Below, piece by piece: positions 15,901 to 22,916 of a stretch of DNA of 37,724 nt. Location: the NCBI GenBank assembly GCA_947652855.1, contig CANTEO010000023.1, positions 1 to 37,724 of the forward strand, written 5' to 3'. Below the pieces are notes generated by a model, which worked only from the letters and a program-made list of their open reading frames with translations, did no database searches and was not told the DNA's origin. This stretch comes from an uncultured Roseburia sp. Lineage in GTDB: Bacteria > Bacillota > Clostridia > Lachnospirales > Lachnospiraceae. Numbering within the stretch: position 1 is the stretch's first letter; every line of letters starts with the position of its first letter. Position numbers and translations under genes: made by a program.

Positions 15901-17193
15901 CGGGAGAAAAACCAGGCCGATCAACAGCGCGCGATTGCGACGTCCAGTTACCGCCGCGTCGTCTTCACAGAAGAAATGCGAAAAACGCACACGATCCTCT
16001 GCCCGCAGATGTCGCCCATTCATTTTGAGCTATTAGAGCCGGCGTTTCGCGCCGCAGGGTATCAAATGGCGGTGCTTGGCTCTGACAGCCGCGCCGCCGT
16101 GGACATGGGGCTGAAATACGTCAACAATGACGCGTGCTACCCGTCCCTGATCGTCGTGGGCCAAATCATGGACGCCGTAATGAGCGGCAAATATGACATG
16201 AAGCGGACAGCGATCCTGATTTCACAGACGGGAGGCGGCTGCCGCGCCTCCAATTACATTGGCTTTATCCGGCGCGCGTTAGAAAAGGCAGGCTATTCCG
16301 ACGTGCCTGTCATCTCCATCAATTTAAGCGGCCTTGAGAAAAACCCTGGCTTTCAGCTTTCCGCGCCGCTTTTGCAGCATGGGCTTTACGCGCTGGTTTT
16401 CGGGGACATCTTCATGCGCTGCCTCTACCGTACCCGGCCATACGAAGCCGTCCCAGGCTCCGCCGACGCGCTGCATGAGAAGTGGAAAAAGAGGGTCATT
16501 GCCTTTGTCTCACAGAATAAAATCCTCTCCCACCGAAAATACAAGGCGATTTGCCGCGCAATCATCCGGGACTTCGACAGCCTCCCCCTGACGGATGCCG
16601 TAAAGCCAAAAGTCGGCGTCGTCGGGGAAATCCTGGTGAAGTTCCATCCCGCGGCGAATAACGACCTGGTGCGCCTGCTGGAATCGGAGGGCGCCGAGGC
16701 CGTCGTGCCGGATTTGACGGACTTTCTTCTCTATACGTTTTATAATCAGAAGTTTCAGGTCGCGCATTTGGGAAAGAAAAAACGGGCGGCCGCAATCGCC
16801 GGGCTTGGCATTCGCTTCTTTGAATGGCTTCGATCCGCCGCGCGGGACGAATTTGAAAAAAGCAGCCGCTTTGTGGCGCCTGCAAGGATTGAGGATTTGG
16901 CGGGATACGCAAAAGATATCGTCTCCTTGGGGAATCAAACCGGGGAAGGCTGGTTTTTGACCGGAGAGATGTTAGAATTGATACATACCGGAACAAATAA
17001 CATCGTCTGCGCGCAGCCGTTTGGCTGCCTGCCAAACCATGTCGTCGGCAAAGGGGTCATTAAGGAGATCCGCAAGCAGCACCCGCTGTCAAACATCGTG
17101 GCGGTGGACTATGATCCCGGGGCCAGCGAGGTCAACCAGCTCAACCGGATTAAGCTGATGCTGTCTACGGCGCAAAAAAACCTTCGCCGTTGA
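12943..17193 (+). CDS. Large 2-hydroxyacyl-CoA dehydratase activase-like protein (two BcrA/BadF ATPase domains + DUF2229 + HgdB-like part)
   Basis: A 1416-aa cytoplasmic iron-sulfur ATPase. Two acetate-kinase-fold domains are visible: the first starts GIDIGSTTVKVAILD (residue 10) with cluster cysteines Cys128 (CAGGTGSFIDQMA) and Cys167 (RCGVFAKTD), matching Cys127/Cys166 of the HgdC activator. The second starts GIDAGSTTTKIALI (about residue 326) with Cys447/Cys451 (CSSGCGSFIETFA) and Cys486 (TRCTVFMNS). Next comes a zinc- or cluster-like CPKCTNHC (about residue 609), DUF2229 (SECYPAKLAHGHISWL) and a C-terminal HgdB/double-cubane-like region with FGCGLDAVTTDC, NDACYPSLIVVGQ, GGGCRASNYIGF and QPFGCLPNHVVGKG. 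In dehydratase systems the activase uses ATP to drive low-potential electron transfer; here activase and acceptor-like parts are fused. The substrate is unknown and no dehydratase genes are adjacent. AGGTGA lies 5-6 bases before the ATG. Confidence 0.9.
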   Translation: MEENVRYKLGIDIGSTTVKVAILDPKGTLLFSDYKRHFANIRETLSDLILKAYDALGDVSVHPVITGSGGLTLAKHLLVPFVQEVIAVSTALSHAAPQTDVAIELGGEDAKIIYFENGNVEQRMNGICAGGTGSFIDQMASLIQTDAMGLNEYAKNYQEIYPIAARCGVFAKTDIQPLINEGATREDLSASIFQAVVNQTISGLACGKPIRGHVAFLGGPLHFLSELKAAFIRTLRLDDGHTIEPEHSHLFAAIGSALNAKEDTVSSLGALKQRLSQELHMEFEVARLTPLFSDEASYREFSDRHNGRHVKKADLSAYAGDCYLGIDAGSTTTKIALIGEDGSLLYSFYENNNGSPLATALRSIKEIYSRLPKEARIAYSCSTGYGEALLKSALLLDEGEVETVAHYYAAAFFLPDVDCILDIGGQDMKCIKIKDQTIDSVQLNEACSSGCGSFIETFAKSLNYSVQDFAKEALFAKHPIDLGTRCTVFMNSKVKQAQKEGASVADISAGLAYSVIKNALFKVIKLSDASELGRQIVVQGGTFYNDAVLRSFEQISGRDVVRPDIAGIMGAFGAALIAKERHEAGRQTTMLSPEELDALTFETELTRCPKCTNHCLLTVNRFSGDRSYITGNRCERGLGEEVKKEDIPDLFAYKNKRIFDYPPLPKEEAARGTVGLARVLNMYENYPFWAVFFRTLGFRVLLSPQSSRQIYELGIDSIPSESECYPAKLAHGHISWLIERRPDFIFYPGIPFERDEFPDSNNHYNCPIVTSYSENIKNNVDDITSGKMRFLSPFLNFGNYAALEAELAKTFAREFQISEAETRAAAKAGWAELAAARKDIQNKGEEVLASLKQTGRRGIVLAGRPYHVDPEINHGIPKLITSYGLAVLTEDSISHLKEPERPLIVMDQWMYHSRLYAAAEFVKTQDRLDLIQLNSFGCGLDAVTTDCVGDILSKSGKIYTCLKIDEVNNLGAARIRIRSLLAAIRVREKNQADQQRAIATSSYRRVVFTEEMRKTHTILCPQMSPIHFELLEPAFRAAGYQMAVLGSDSRAAVDMGLKYVNNDACYPSLIVVGQIMDAVMSGKYDMKRTAILISQTGGGCRASNYIGFIRRALEKAGYSDVPVISINLSGLEKNPGFQLSAPLLQHGLYALVFGDIFMRCLYRTRPYEAVPGSADALHEKWKKRVIAFVSQNKILSHRKYKAICRAIIRDFDSLPLTDAVKPKVGVVGEILVKFHPAANNDLVRLLESEGAEAVVPDLTDFLLYTFYNQKFQVAHLGKKKRAAAIAGLGIRFFEWLRSAARDEFEKSSRFVAPARIEDLAGYAKDIVSLGNQTGEGWFLTGEMLELIHTGTNNIVCAQPFGCLPNHVVGKGVIKEIRKQHPLSNIVAVDYDPGASEVNQLNRIKLMLSTAQKNLRR

Positions 17194-17217
17194 ATCGCGC
17201 GTTGATAGAATGAAAAG

Positions 17218-17266
17218 GCTTTGGGGCGCCGTCCATAGAGAAGGCGCCCCAAAGCTAAATTTTTCT
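17218..17266 (+). terminator. Rho-independent terminator of the activase-like gene
   Basis: Perfect 13-bp stem GCTTTGGGGCGCC (17218-17230) / GGCGCCCCAAAGC (17243-17255) followed by TAAATTTTTCT. It may also serve the convergent YjfB-like gene. Confidence 0.85.
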
Positions 17267-17275
17267 ATGTCATGT

Positions 17276-17467
17276 TTATACCGTCAGGTCAATATTCCCA
17301 CCAAGATACGGCGTTACGGAACGCTCCATCGCAGCGCTGTCCAGCATCTCCACCATGCCGTTTCCAAGCGTCTCGCCCAGATCCAACGCCTTGCTTAGCA
17401 TTGCCACGCTGACGTCGTTCTGCGTTTTTGTGTACGCCAATGCCATTGACACTCCAGCAATATCCAT
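17276..17467 (-). CDS. YjfB-family putative motility protein
   Basis: A 63-aa protein matching the YjfB family: N-terminus MDIAGVSMALAYTKTQNDVSVAMLSKALD with the alternating small/hydrophobic helical pattern, then GNGMVEMLD. The family is annotated as putative motility protein but has no established mechanism. The ATG at 17467 follows GGGAGGTG at about 7 bases; the GTG at 17476 is part of that site and is rejected. No flagellar or chemotaxis gene lies nearby. A good sigma-A promoter precedes it, so it is a monocistronic orphan between convergent neighbours. Confidence 0.8.
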   Translation of the reverse strand: MDIAGVSMALAYTKTQNDVSVAMLSKALDLGETLGNGMVEMLDSAAMERSVTPYLGGNIDLTV

Positions 17468-17499
17468 CTCATGCACCTCCCATCCCTCTTATTTCTTTC

Positions 17500-17528
17500 A
17501 GTATATCCCTATCCACATGATTTGGCAA
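17500..17528 (-). promoter_or_regulatory. Sigma-A promoter for the YjfB-like gene
   Basis: TTGCCA (17528-17523), 17 bases, TATACT (17505-17500) on the minus strand, just downstream of the VanZ-family stop codon. Confidence 0.65.
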
Positions 17529-17532
17529 TAGC

Positions 17533-18117
17533 TCAATGCATAGAATCCCTGCTTTCATCCGGCGCTATGAGATGATAAAAGGCCGCCGGAATCTTACAGG
17601 CCAAATGCCCAATCAGCATTCCCGCCGTGTTTGTCAAGATATCGTCCAGCTCAAACCTTCCCAAATGCGTCACAAGCTGCGCCGTCTCTATCGAAAGGCT
17701 GGCAAGCATTCCGATCAAAAGGGACAGCCAGGTATGCCGGAACGGCTTTGCCAACAGGAACAAAAGAAAGCCAAGCGGCACAAACAGCAAAATATTCTCA
17801 TAGAGATACATCCGGTCTGTAAAGGAGCTGCTGAACGTACTGAACAGGCGGAGGTTCAGCCTGGCCGAATATTCCTCTGTCCGCGAGAGCATCGTGATCC
17901 CAATCACAATATAGACGTACATCCCAAGCGCAGACGCCAGCACGGCAAACAGCCACGCCCTTAGATGGAAAAAAGACGCTCCCCTTTTTAACTTTTCACG
18001 AAGGCCCCCGATCAAAAGAGCCGGAAAAAACACATAGGCCGCAATTCGGATTCCCTCTTTTGCATACATATAAAAAAAGTCCAGAATATTTTGCCTGATT
18101 ACCTGATACATCTGCAT
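17533..18117 (-). CDS. VanZ-family membrane protein
   Basis: Integral membrane protein of 194 aa in the VanZ-like family (named for the teicoplanin-resistance accessory protein; the biochemical role of most members is unknown). Seen: helices around residues 22-38, 53-76, 108-122, 128-150 and 158-175, with the family signatures YENILLFVPLGFLLFLL and SIETAQLVTHLGRFELDDIL followed by TNTAGMLIG. The ATG has AGAGGAGATTGG about 9 bases upstream. It follows the hexosaminidase gene across a terminator hairpin, with no clear own promoter in the short gap, so some read-through may supply it. Confidence 0.85.
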   Translation of the reverse strand: MQMYQVIRQNILDFFYMYAKEGIRIAAYVFFPALLIGGLREKLKRGASFFHLRAWLFAVLASALGMYVYIVIGITMLSRTEEYSARLNLRLFSTFSSSFTDRMYLYENILLFVPLGFLLFLLAKPFRHTWLSLLIGMLASLSIETAQLVTHLGRFELDDILTNTAGMLIGHLACKIPAAFYHLIAPDESRDSMH

Positions 18118-18139
18118 TCTGCCAATCTCCTCTTACATT

Positions 18140-18186
18140 TGACGAAAAACGCTGCATTCCTGCACTTTCATAAAATGCAGGAATGC
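18140..18186 (-). terminator. Terminator of the GH20 gene
   Basis: Perfect 11-bp stem GCATTCCTGCA (18154-18164) / TGCAGGAATGC (18176-18186). On the minus strand it is followed by AGCGTTTTTCGTC, a short U-tract. Confidence 0.8.
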
Positions 18187-18196
18187 CCTTCTATGC

Positions 18197-21100
18197 TTAC
18201 AACTTAATCTTCACTGATTTCTTCGCCGCTTTCATCGGGCTGTACTTTTTGCCGGACACGGCGACGACTTTATAATAATACGTCTTGCCTTTTTTCAGAT
18301 TCTTGCCGTCGCGGCAGGAAACTTTCTTTTTAACGGACGCAATCTGCTTATATGCGCCGTTTTTTCCTGTCGCCCGGAACAATAGATAAGAAGACGCGCC
18401 TTTTACCTTGCTCCATTTGACGGAGACGGCCTTCTTGCCCTTTACCTGCGCCGCCGTCACCTTATTCGGCGCGCTTGGCAGCTTGACGCTCTTTGCGCTG
18501 CCTTCCTTGCTGTCTGCGTAGCTGGGATCCGCTCCCGCCAAAGCCACTGCATAGTAGGAAACCGTTTTTCCGCCGACCGGAGCCTTGTCATACGCCACTG
18601 TGCCTGTGACGGCGCCCCCAACCTTCACAGCCTTCTTGCCCACCTTACGGTAAAGCTGGTAGGAGGCTGCATGTGGAACCGGCTGAACCGTCACCTTAAC
18701 GCCTGTTTTCTGGCTCTTTACGGACAAAATGGCCGGCGCCTCCAGCTGTGTTTTCGTTTGGGCCGGCTTTAAGCCATGGATGGCCTCCTTGAGCGCCAAA
18801 ACAAGCGCGGCGTATTCTTCTGATGAAAGCTCTGCGTCTGTCTCGGCCAAAGCCTGATAGGCGCCCACAAACGCCGACCAGCTTTCTTTCGTATATTCCG
18901 CCTGCTTTGACAAGAGCGCCTCGCCCTTCTGAATGGCTGGCGCGCCTTCCTTCCACTGCGCCGCCGCCTTAGAGAGCGTATGCGCCGCCGCGTCGGCCTC
19001 ACTTTGACCTGCCATCACGTCAGTCAGCACGGCGCTTGCCTCCAAATAGCTTTGATGCAGCGCGCCGTGGATGCCCGCGCTTTCCCATCCGATCCCATTC
19101 TCCGATAGGATGGCCCGCGCCGACTGGCATTCTGCGGCAAGCGCCGCTTTATCCACGGTTTCAAACGCCTTCATTTCATATATCGCATATTCCCCGGCCC
19201 CCTGACGGAACTGCTTTCCTTTCATTCGGACATAACGCGCCTCTTTTTTCTCAAATGCATCCGTCGTCCTGGCCGACGTGTTTCCTGTCGCCGAGGCCAC
19301 AGTCGTCCACAATATGCCGTCCATGGAGGCCTCTATGTCATATGCCGCGGCATATCGGCTTTCATCCCAGTCAATCGTTACCTTTGAGATGTCTCTTGCC
19401 TGCCCTAAGTCCACCATCAAATAATCCCCGCTGTGATTGGAAGAATGCCATTTGGACTCATACGACGCGGAAGCCCCGGAAACGCCCGTCACATGGCCGT
19501 CTCCGTCCGTCGCCTTCCAAGCCGGGAACAGGCGCAGCATATCCGTGTCATAAGCGGAATTCTTGTTGTCGGAATAGGCATGGCAGTTCCTCGCCACGTC
19601 CGTTTCCAAAACGCCTGCCTCGCCCTCCGTCGCCAGCTCTTCTTCCGACAGGGCTTTCTTATATGCCTTGATCCTTCCCAAATACCCTTGAAACCGCTCC
19701 CCAATCTCACTTAGCGGAAATACAAACGTGGAGCGGAAGTTATTATCTGCGTCCGTCGTCACTTTTGTGTCAACGCCCACATTCCCGCCATGATCCGGGT
19801 CGCTCGCGGCCGCATAGAGAATCTTCTCAAACTTGCCGTCCACATACAGCTTCGTCGCCTGGTAGGTCCCCACAATTGTGACGCGCTGCTTTTTCGCGCG
19901 GGCAAGCGGAGAGCCAAACGACTGCGTGAAGTAATCGCGGCTTAGCCCCAGATTCCCGTCATGCCCCGCGGCAAAGAGCCTGCCGTCATACCCGCCGAAG
20001 ATCGCGGAATTTCTGTCATTCTCCTCTGTGCCGTCGAGGTAGACGTCAAAGCTCACCGTATAGGGATAGCTTAGGGAAGTAAGCGGCGTCTCAATCTTCG
20101 TCTTGCCGTCAAACTTCAACATCGCCTCCCCCTCTTTCCAAACCGTCTCCCCTCCGGTGACCGTTCCATGATATCCGTTTCCGCTGGCGTCGTAAAGGGT
20201 CTTTTTGTCGCCCGAGAGATTTTCCAGCTGATAGTCCAAAACTACGTTCGTCTTGCTTTCGGGCCGATTCGCGACCTGCGTGCCTGGCCCCTCCCTTAAG
20301 CGGTCAAATTTCTGCTCATAGGAAAGGAATGTGTCGCCCTCCTTCCCGCCGCCCCAGTCCTTCTCGCCTACCATAGCGGCCAGGCGCAGGTACCGCTCGT
20401 TTAGATCCGCCTCTGTGATGCCCTCGCGGTTCTCATCGCCCCAAAGCGCGCCCATCGCGCCCTTTAGCTGAGGCTCTCCTTTCTCTGCGCTGACGCTCCC
20501 CGTAAATTTTGTCGGATCCCAGTTGTAGTACACATACGCCTCATTCAGCATATCTTTGTGATAGCGTCCCGGCGTCGTGTATAAAAACGGCTGCGGGATG
20601 TTAATCAAAGAAAAGCCCTCCTCAAGCCGCGCCATCGGGTCATCCTCATACCCCGAGTTCCAAAGCGCGACCGTAATGTCCTTCCCTACCGTATCGCTGA
20701 CCGGGAACTGGCTGAACGCGCCCCAGATGATCATTTCCTTGCCATACCCGTCCTCCTGCTTGCTGTACAGGGCCTTCTTTCCGGTCTGCCCAAGCAAATC
20801 GTGCATATAGTTAATGTATTTCCCAAACGCGGCCCTCGTCCCGTCCGTCTTCTGCCAGTATTCGTCCACGCCCGCGCTGACCGTGTCCGTAGTGAACGTC
20901 GGCTTAATGCCTTCAATCCCGCCCATATACTCGTCAAACAGCGCCGTCATGAAAATTTTCGCGTTCCTGGCGTTTTCCGCGACCGCGGCGGCAGAGCTGT
21001 CCTCATCAATGGACAATAGCTCAAAATTCGCCGGATTGTGGATATAAAAGCTCTTCTTCACGCTCCCGTCCGCGTTCAAATAGGCGTCTCTGTCCAAATA

Positions 21101-22885
21101 TCCGTAATTTACCAGAGCCGTAACAACCTCTTTTTGGTGATAATAGACATATTTATTGTACGCCGCGGAATGGCCTGGCGTATCCAGCTCCGCGATCAGC
21201 TTAACGCCGCGCCTGCCCATATCCGCTTCCAGCGCACGGTACGCATCCTTTGTGTAATACAGCTCTCCTCCCGTTCCCGTATGCACGTCAAAATAATAGT
21301 CGTACCGGCCGGGATTGTCCCCGTCTTTTAAAAACTTGGACTCCTGCGTCGCCAAAGACGGAAACAGCTCGGACTCCAGGCGGTGGGACGCCTCCACTTC
21401 CTTCCAAATCTCCGGATCCGGAGAATACGCCGGCTCAGACCACTGGTTGTCATTCAGGTGAATTTGCATCGTGTTCAGCTTATACCATTTTAAAATCTTC
21501 GAATAGTCCGTCAAAAACTGCATTCTCGTCGGGATGCGGGCGACGTCAAACATAATCCCGCGCGTGCCGTACAGCGGGTAGTCCCGAATCACCCCTTTGG
21601 GGATGGCGCTGCGGGCGGGATCCTGATATAAAATCTGCTCCGCCGTGACGGTTCCGTACAGCGCCCCTGTCCTCGTCGTGGAGAAAATTTGAATCCCCTG
21701 TTCCCCGTTTACCAGTAAATATCCTTCTTCCCCTGTCCCATAGGCATCTTCCTTCAAAGATTCCAAGTAAATGTTTCCTGCGCTCCCGGCCGTCCCCGCT
21801 TCAATGGGCAGCTCCTTGCCGCAAATGTCCTGCAAATCCTCCTTAAGCTCTTTGGCAACCTCGTTAAGGCCCACATTCGCCTTGTCATTGACAATGATTT
21901 TTGCATTGTCTGTCAGCAGAAAGGCCCCTTCATAGCCATACCATTCCTGAACCGTCGGCAAGACGCCCGGCGCCGGGTTTGGCCTGTCCACTTGCGGGAA
22001 CAGCTCGTAAAAGCGCCCCGTATTCCCTTCCACCGTCACGGTGACGCTCTTCTTCGCCGTATCGGCGGGGTTCGCCTTATTGACTGCCTTTAAGATCAGG
22101 TTAAAGCTGCGGGAGCCGATGCGGCAGGGAGATAACGAGCCGTCCTTTCCGATCAGCTGCCCTACCTCGCTCCCATGGACGGAAATCTCATAGTCCTCTG
22201 AAACATTCGGAAGGGCAAGCTTTGTGTCGTCTTTCCCCACTGACAGGCTGCCAATTTTCCCAAGCGCCTCTGCGGCCGTGGACACGCCTGTCATGGCGCC
22301 CTCCTGCGTCCCCAGAATCTCAATTTCCCGTATGGAGATTTTAGCGCCTCCCGCCCTCTGGTTGAGCGATCCCGCCGGAAAGAAAAACCGCACGTACCGC
22401 TTCAGCTCACTGACGTCGGATCCGGATATCTCATCTGTCGGGTTTTGCGTCCCGCCGTCCCTTGAGGAGCTGTCCACTTGACACGCTTCCGTCCAGCCGC
22501 CCGTTGCGTCCTCACTTGTCTCAATGCGGTACGCCTTACTCCAGACCAGCTTGTAAAAATGAACCTTGATGGATTCCACCGTTGTCTTCGCCGCCTTTAA
22601 GTCAATCACAAGCCACTGATCCTTGTTGCCCGCCACGCCTTCCTTCAGCACGCCGCCGGACCATCGGCTTGTGTCCGAATCCTGATTTCCAATGACGCCG
22701 TCCACCGTCAGCTCGCCTTTGTACGAAGGCGTGTCCGAATCAACCTCCGACACGGTGACGGGCTTGTTCAACGCGACATTCTCCGCCGCATGCGCCGTTA
22801 CCCCAAAGGGAATCAGGCCAGACAGCTGCCCGAATGCCATGGAAGCCGCTAAAACTCCCGCTAAGATGCCTTTCCTTATCTTCAT
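18197..22885 (-). CDS. Secreted multidomain GH20 beta-N-acetylhexosaminidase
   Basis: Exported enzyme of 1562 aa that should release terminal GlcNAc/GalNAc from host glycans. In order: signal peptide (cleavage after VTAHA, about residue 33); F5/8-type CBM32 (about 36-193, start NVALNKPVTVSE); an Ig-like linker; GH20b N-domain (about 300-425); GH20 barrel (about 430-790, YGTRGIMFDVARIPT, IAELDTPGHS and the DE pair Asp674-Glu675 in GVDEYW); a LamG-like domain (about 880-1085, LYDASGNGYHGTV); a second CBM32 (about 1100-1240); a helical FIVAR-like stretch; and two Fn3-like repeats rich in lysine. There is no LPXTG, SLH or membrane anchor, so it is released or wall-bound by charge. AGGGAGGAAGGG precedes the ATG. 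Only 31 bases separate it from the hemC-cobA-hemD gene, so it either shares that transcript or has a promoter inside hemD. Confidence 0.93.
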   Translation of the reverse strand: MKIRKGILAGVLAASMAFGQLSGLIPFGVTAHAAENVALNKPVTVSEVDSDTPSYKGELTVDGVIGNQDSDTSRWSGGVLKEGVAGNKDQWLVIDLKAAKTTVESIKVHFYKLVWSKAYRIETSEDATGGWTEACQVDSSSRDGGTQNPTDEISGSDVSELKRYVRFFFPAGSLNQRAGGAKISIREIEILGTQEGAMTGVSTAAEALGKIGSLSVGKDDTKLALPNVSEDYEISVHGSEVGQLIGKDGSLSPCRIGSRSFNLILKAVNKANPADTAKKSVTVTVEGNTGRFYELFPQVDRPNPAPGVLPTVQEWYGYEGAFLLTDNAKIIVNDKANVGLNEVAKELKEDLQDICGKELPIEAGTAGSAGNIYLESLKEDAYGTGEEGYLLVNGEQGIQIFSTTRTGALYGTVTAEQILYQDPARSAIPKGVIRDYPLYGTRGIMFDVARIPTRMQFLTDYSKILKWYKLNTMQIHLNDNQWSEPAYSPDPEIWKEVEASHRLESELFPSLATQESKFLKDGDNPGRYDYYFDVHTGTGGELYYTKDAYRALEADMGRRGVKLIAELDTPGHSAAYNKYVYYHQKEVVTALVNYGYLDRDAYLNADGSVKKSFYIHNPANFELLSIDEDSSAAAVAENARNAKIFMTALFDEYMGGIEGIKPTFTTDTVSAGVDEYWQKTDGTRAAFGKYINYMHDLLGQTGKKALYSKQEDGYGKEMIIWGAFSQFPVSDTVGKDITVALWNSGYEDDPMARLEEGFSLINIPQPFLYTTPGRYHKDMLNEAYVYYNWDPTKFTGSVSAEKGEPQLKGAMGALWGDENREGITEADLNERYLRLAAMVGEKDWGGGKEGDTFLSYEQKFDRLREGPGTQVANRPESKTNVVLDYQLENLSGDKKTLYDASGNGYHGTVTGGETVWKEGEAMLKFDGKTKIETPLTSLSYPYTVSFDVYLDGTEENDRNSAIFGGYDGRLFAAGHDGNLGLSRDYFTQSFGSPLARAKKQRVTIVGTYQATKLYVDGKFEKILYAAASDPDHGGNVGVDTKVTTDADNNFRSTFVFPLSEIGERFQGYLGRIKAYKKALSEEELATEGEAGVLETDVARNCHAYSDNKNSAYDTDMLRLFPAWKATDGDGHVTGVSGASASYESKWHSSNHSGDYLMVDLGQARDISKVTIDWDESRYAAAYDIEASMDGILWTTVASATGNTSARTTDAFEKKEARYVRMKGKQFRQGAGEYAIYEMKAFETVDKAALAAECQSARAILSENGIGWESAGIHGALHQSYLEASAVLTDVMAGQSEADAAAHTLSKAAAQWKEGAPAIQKGEALLSKQAEYTKESWSAFVGAYQALAETDAELSSEEYAALVLALKEAIHGLKPAQTKTQLEAPAILSVKSQKTGVKVTVQPVPHAASYQLYRKVGKKAVKVGGAVTGTVAYDKAPVGGKTVSYYAVALAGADPSYADSKEGSAKSVKLPSAPNKVTAAQVKGKKAVSVKWSKVKGASSYLLFRATGKNGAYKQIASVKKKVSCRDGKNLKKGKTYYYKVVAVSGKKYSPMKAAKKSVKIKL

Positions 22886-22916
22886 TCCCTTCCTCCCTTT
22901 CTTTTATCCTGACGGC

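Noticed and set aside
12943..17193. Benzoyl-CoA reductase or 2-hydroxyglutarate fermentation locus
   Set aside because: No dehydratase/reductase subunit, CoA-transferase or ferredoxin genes are nearby; the fused large protein belongs to a separate, uncharacterised group.
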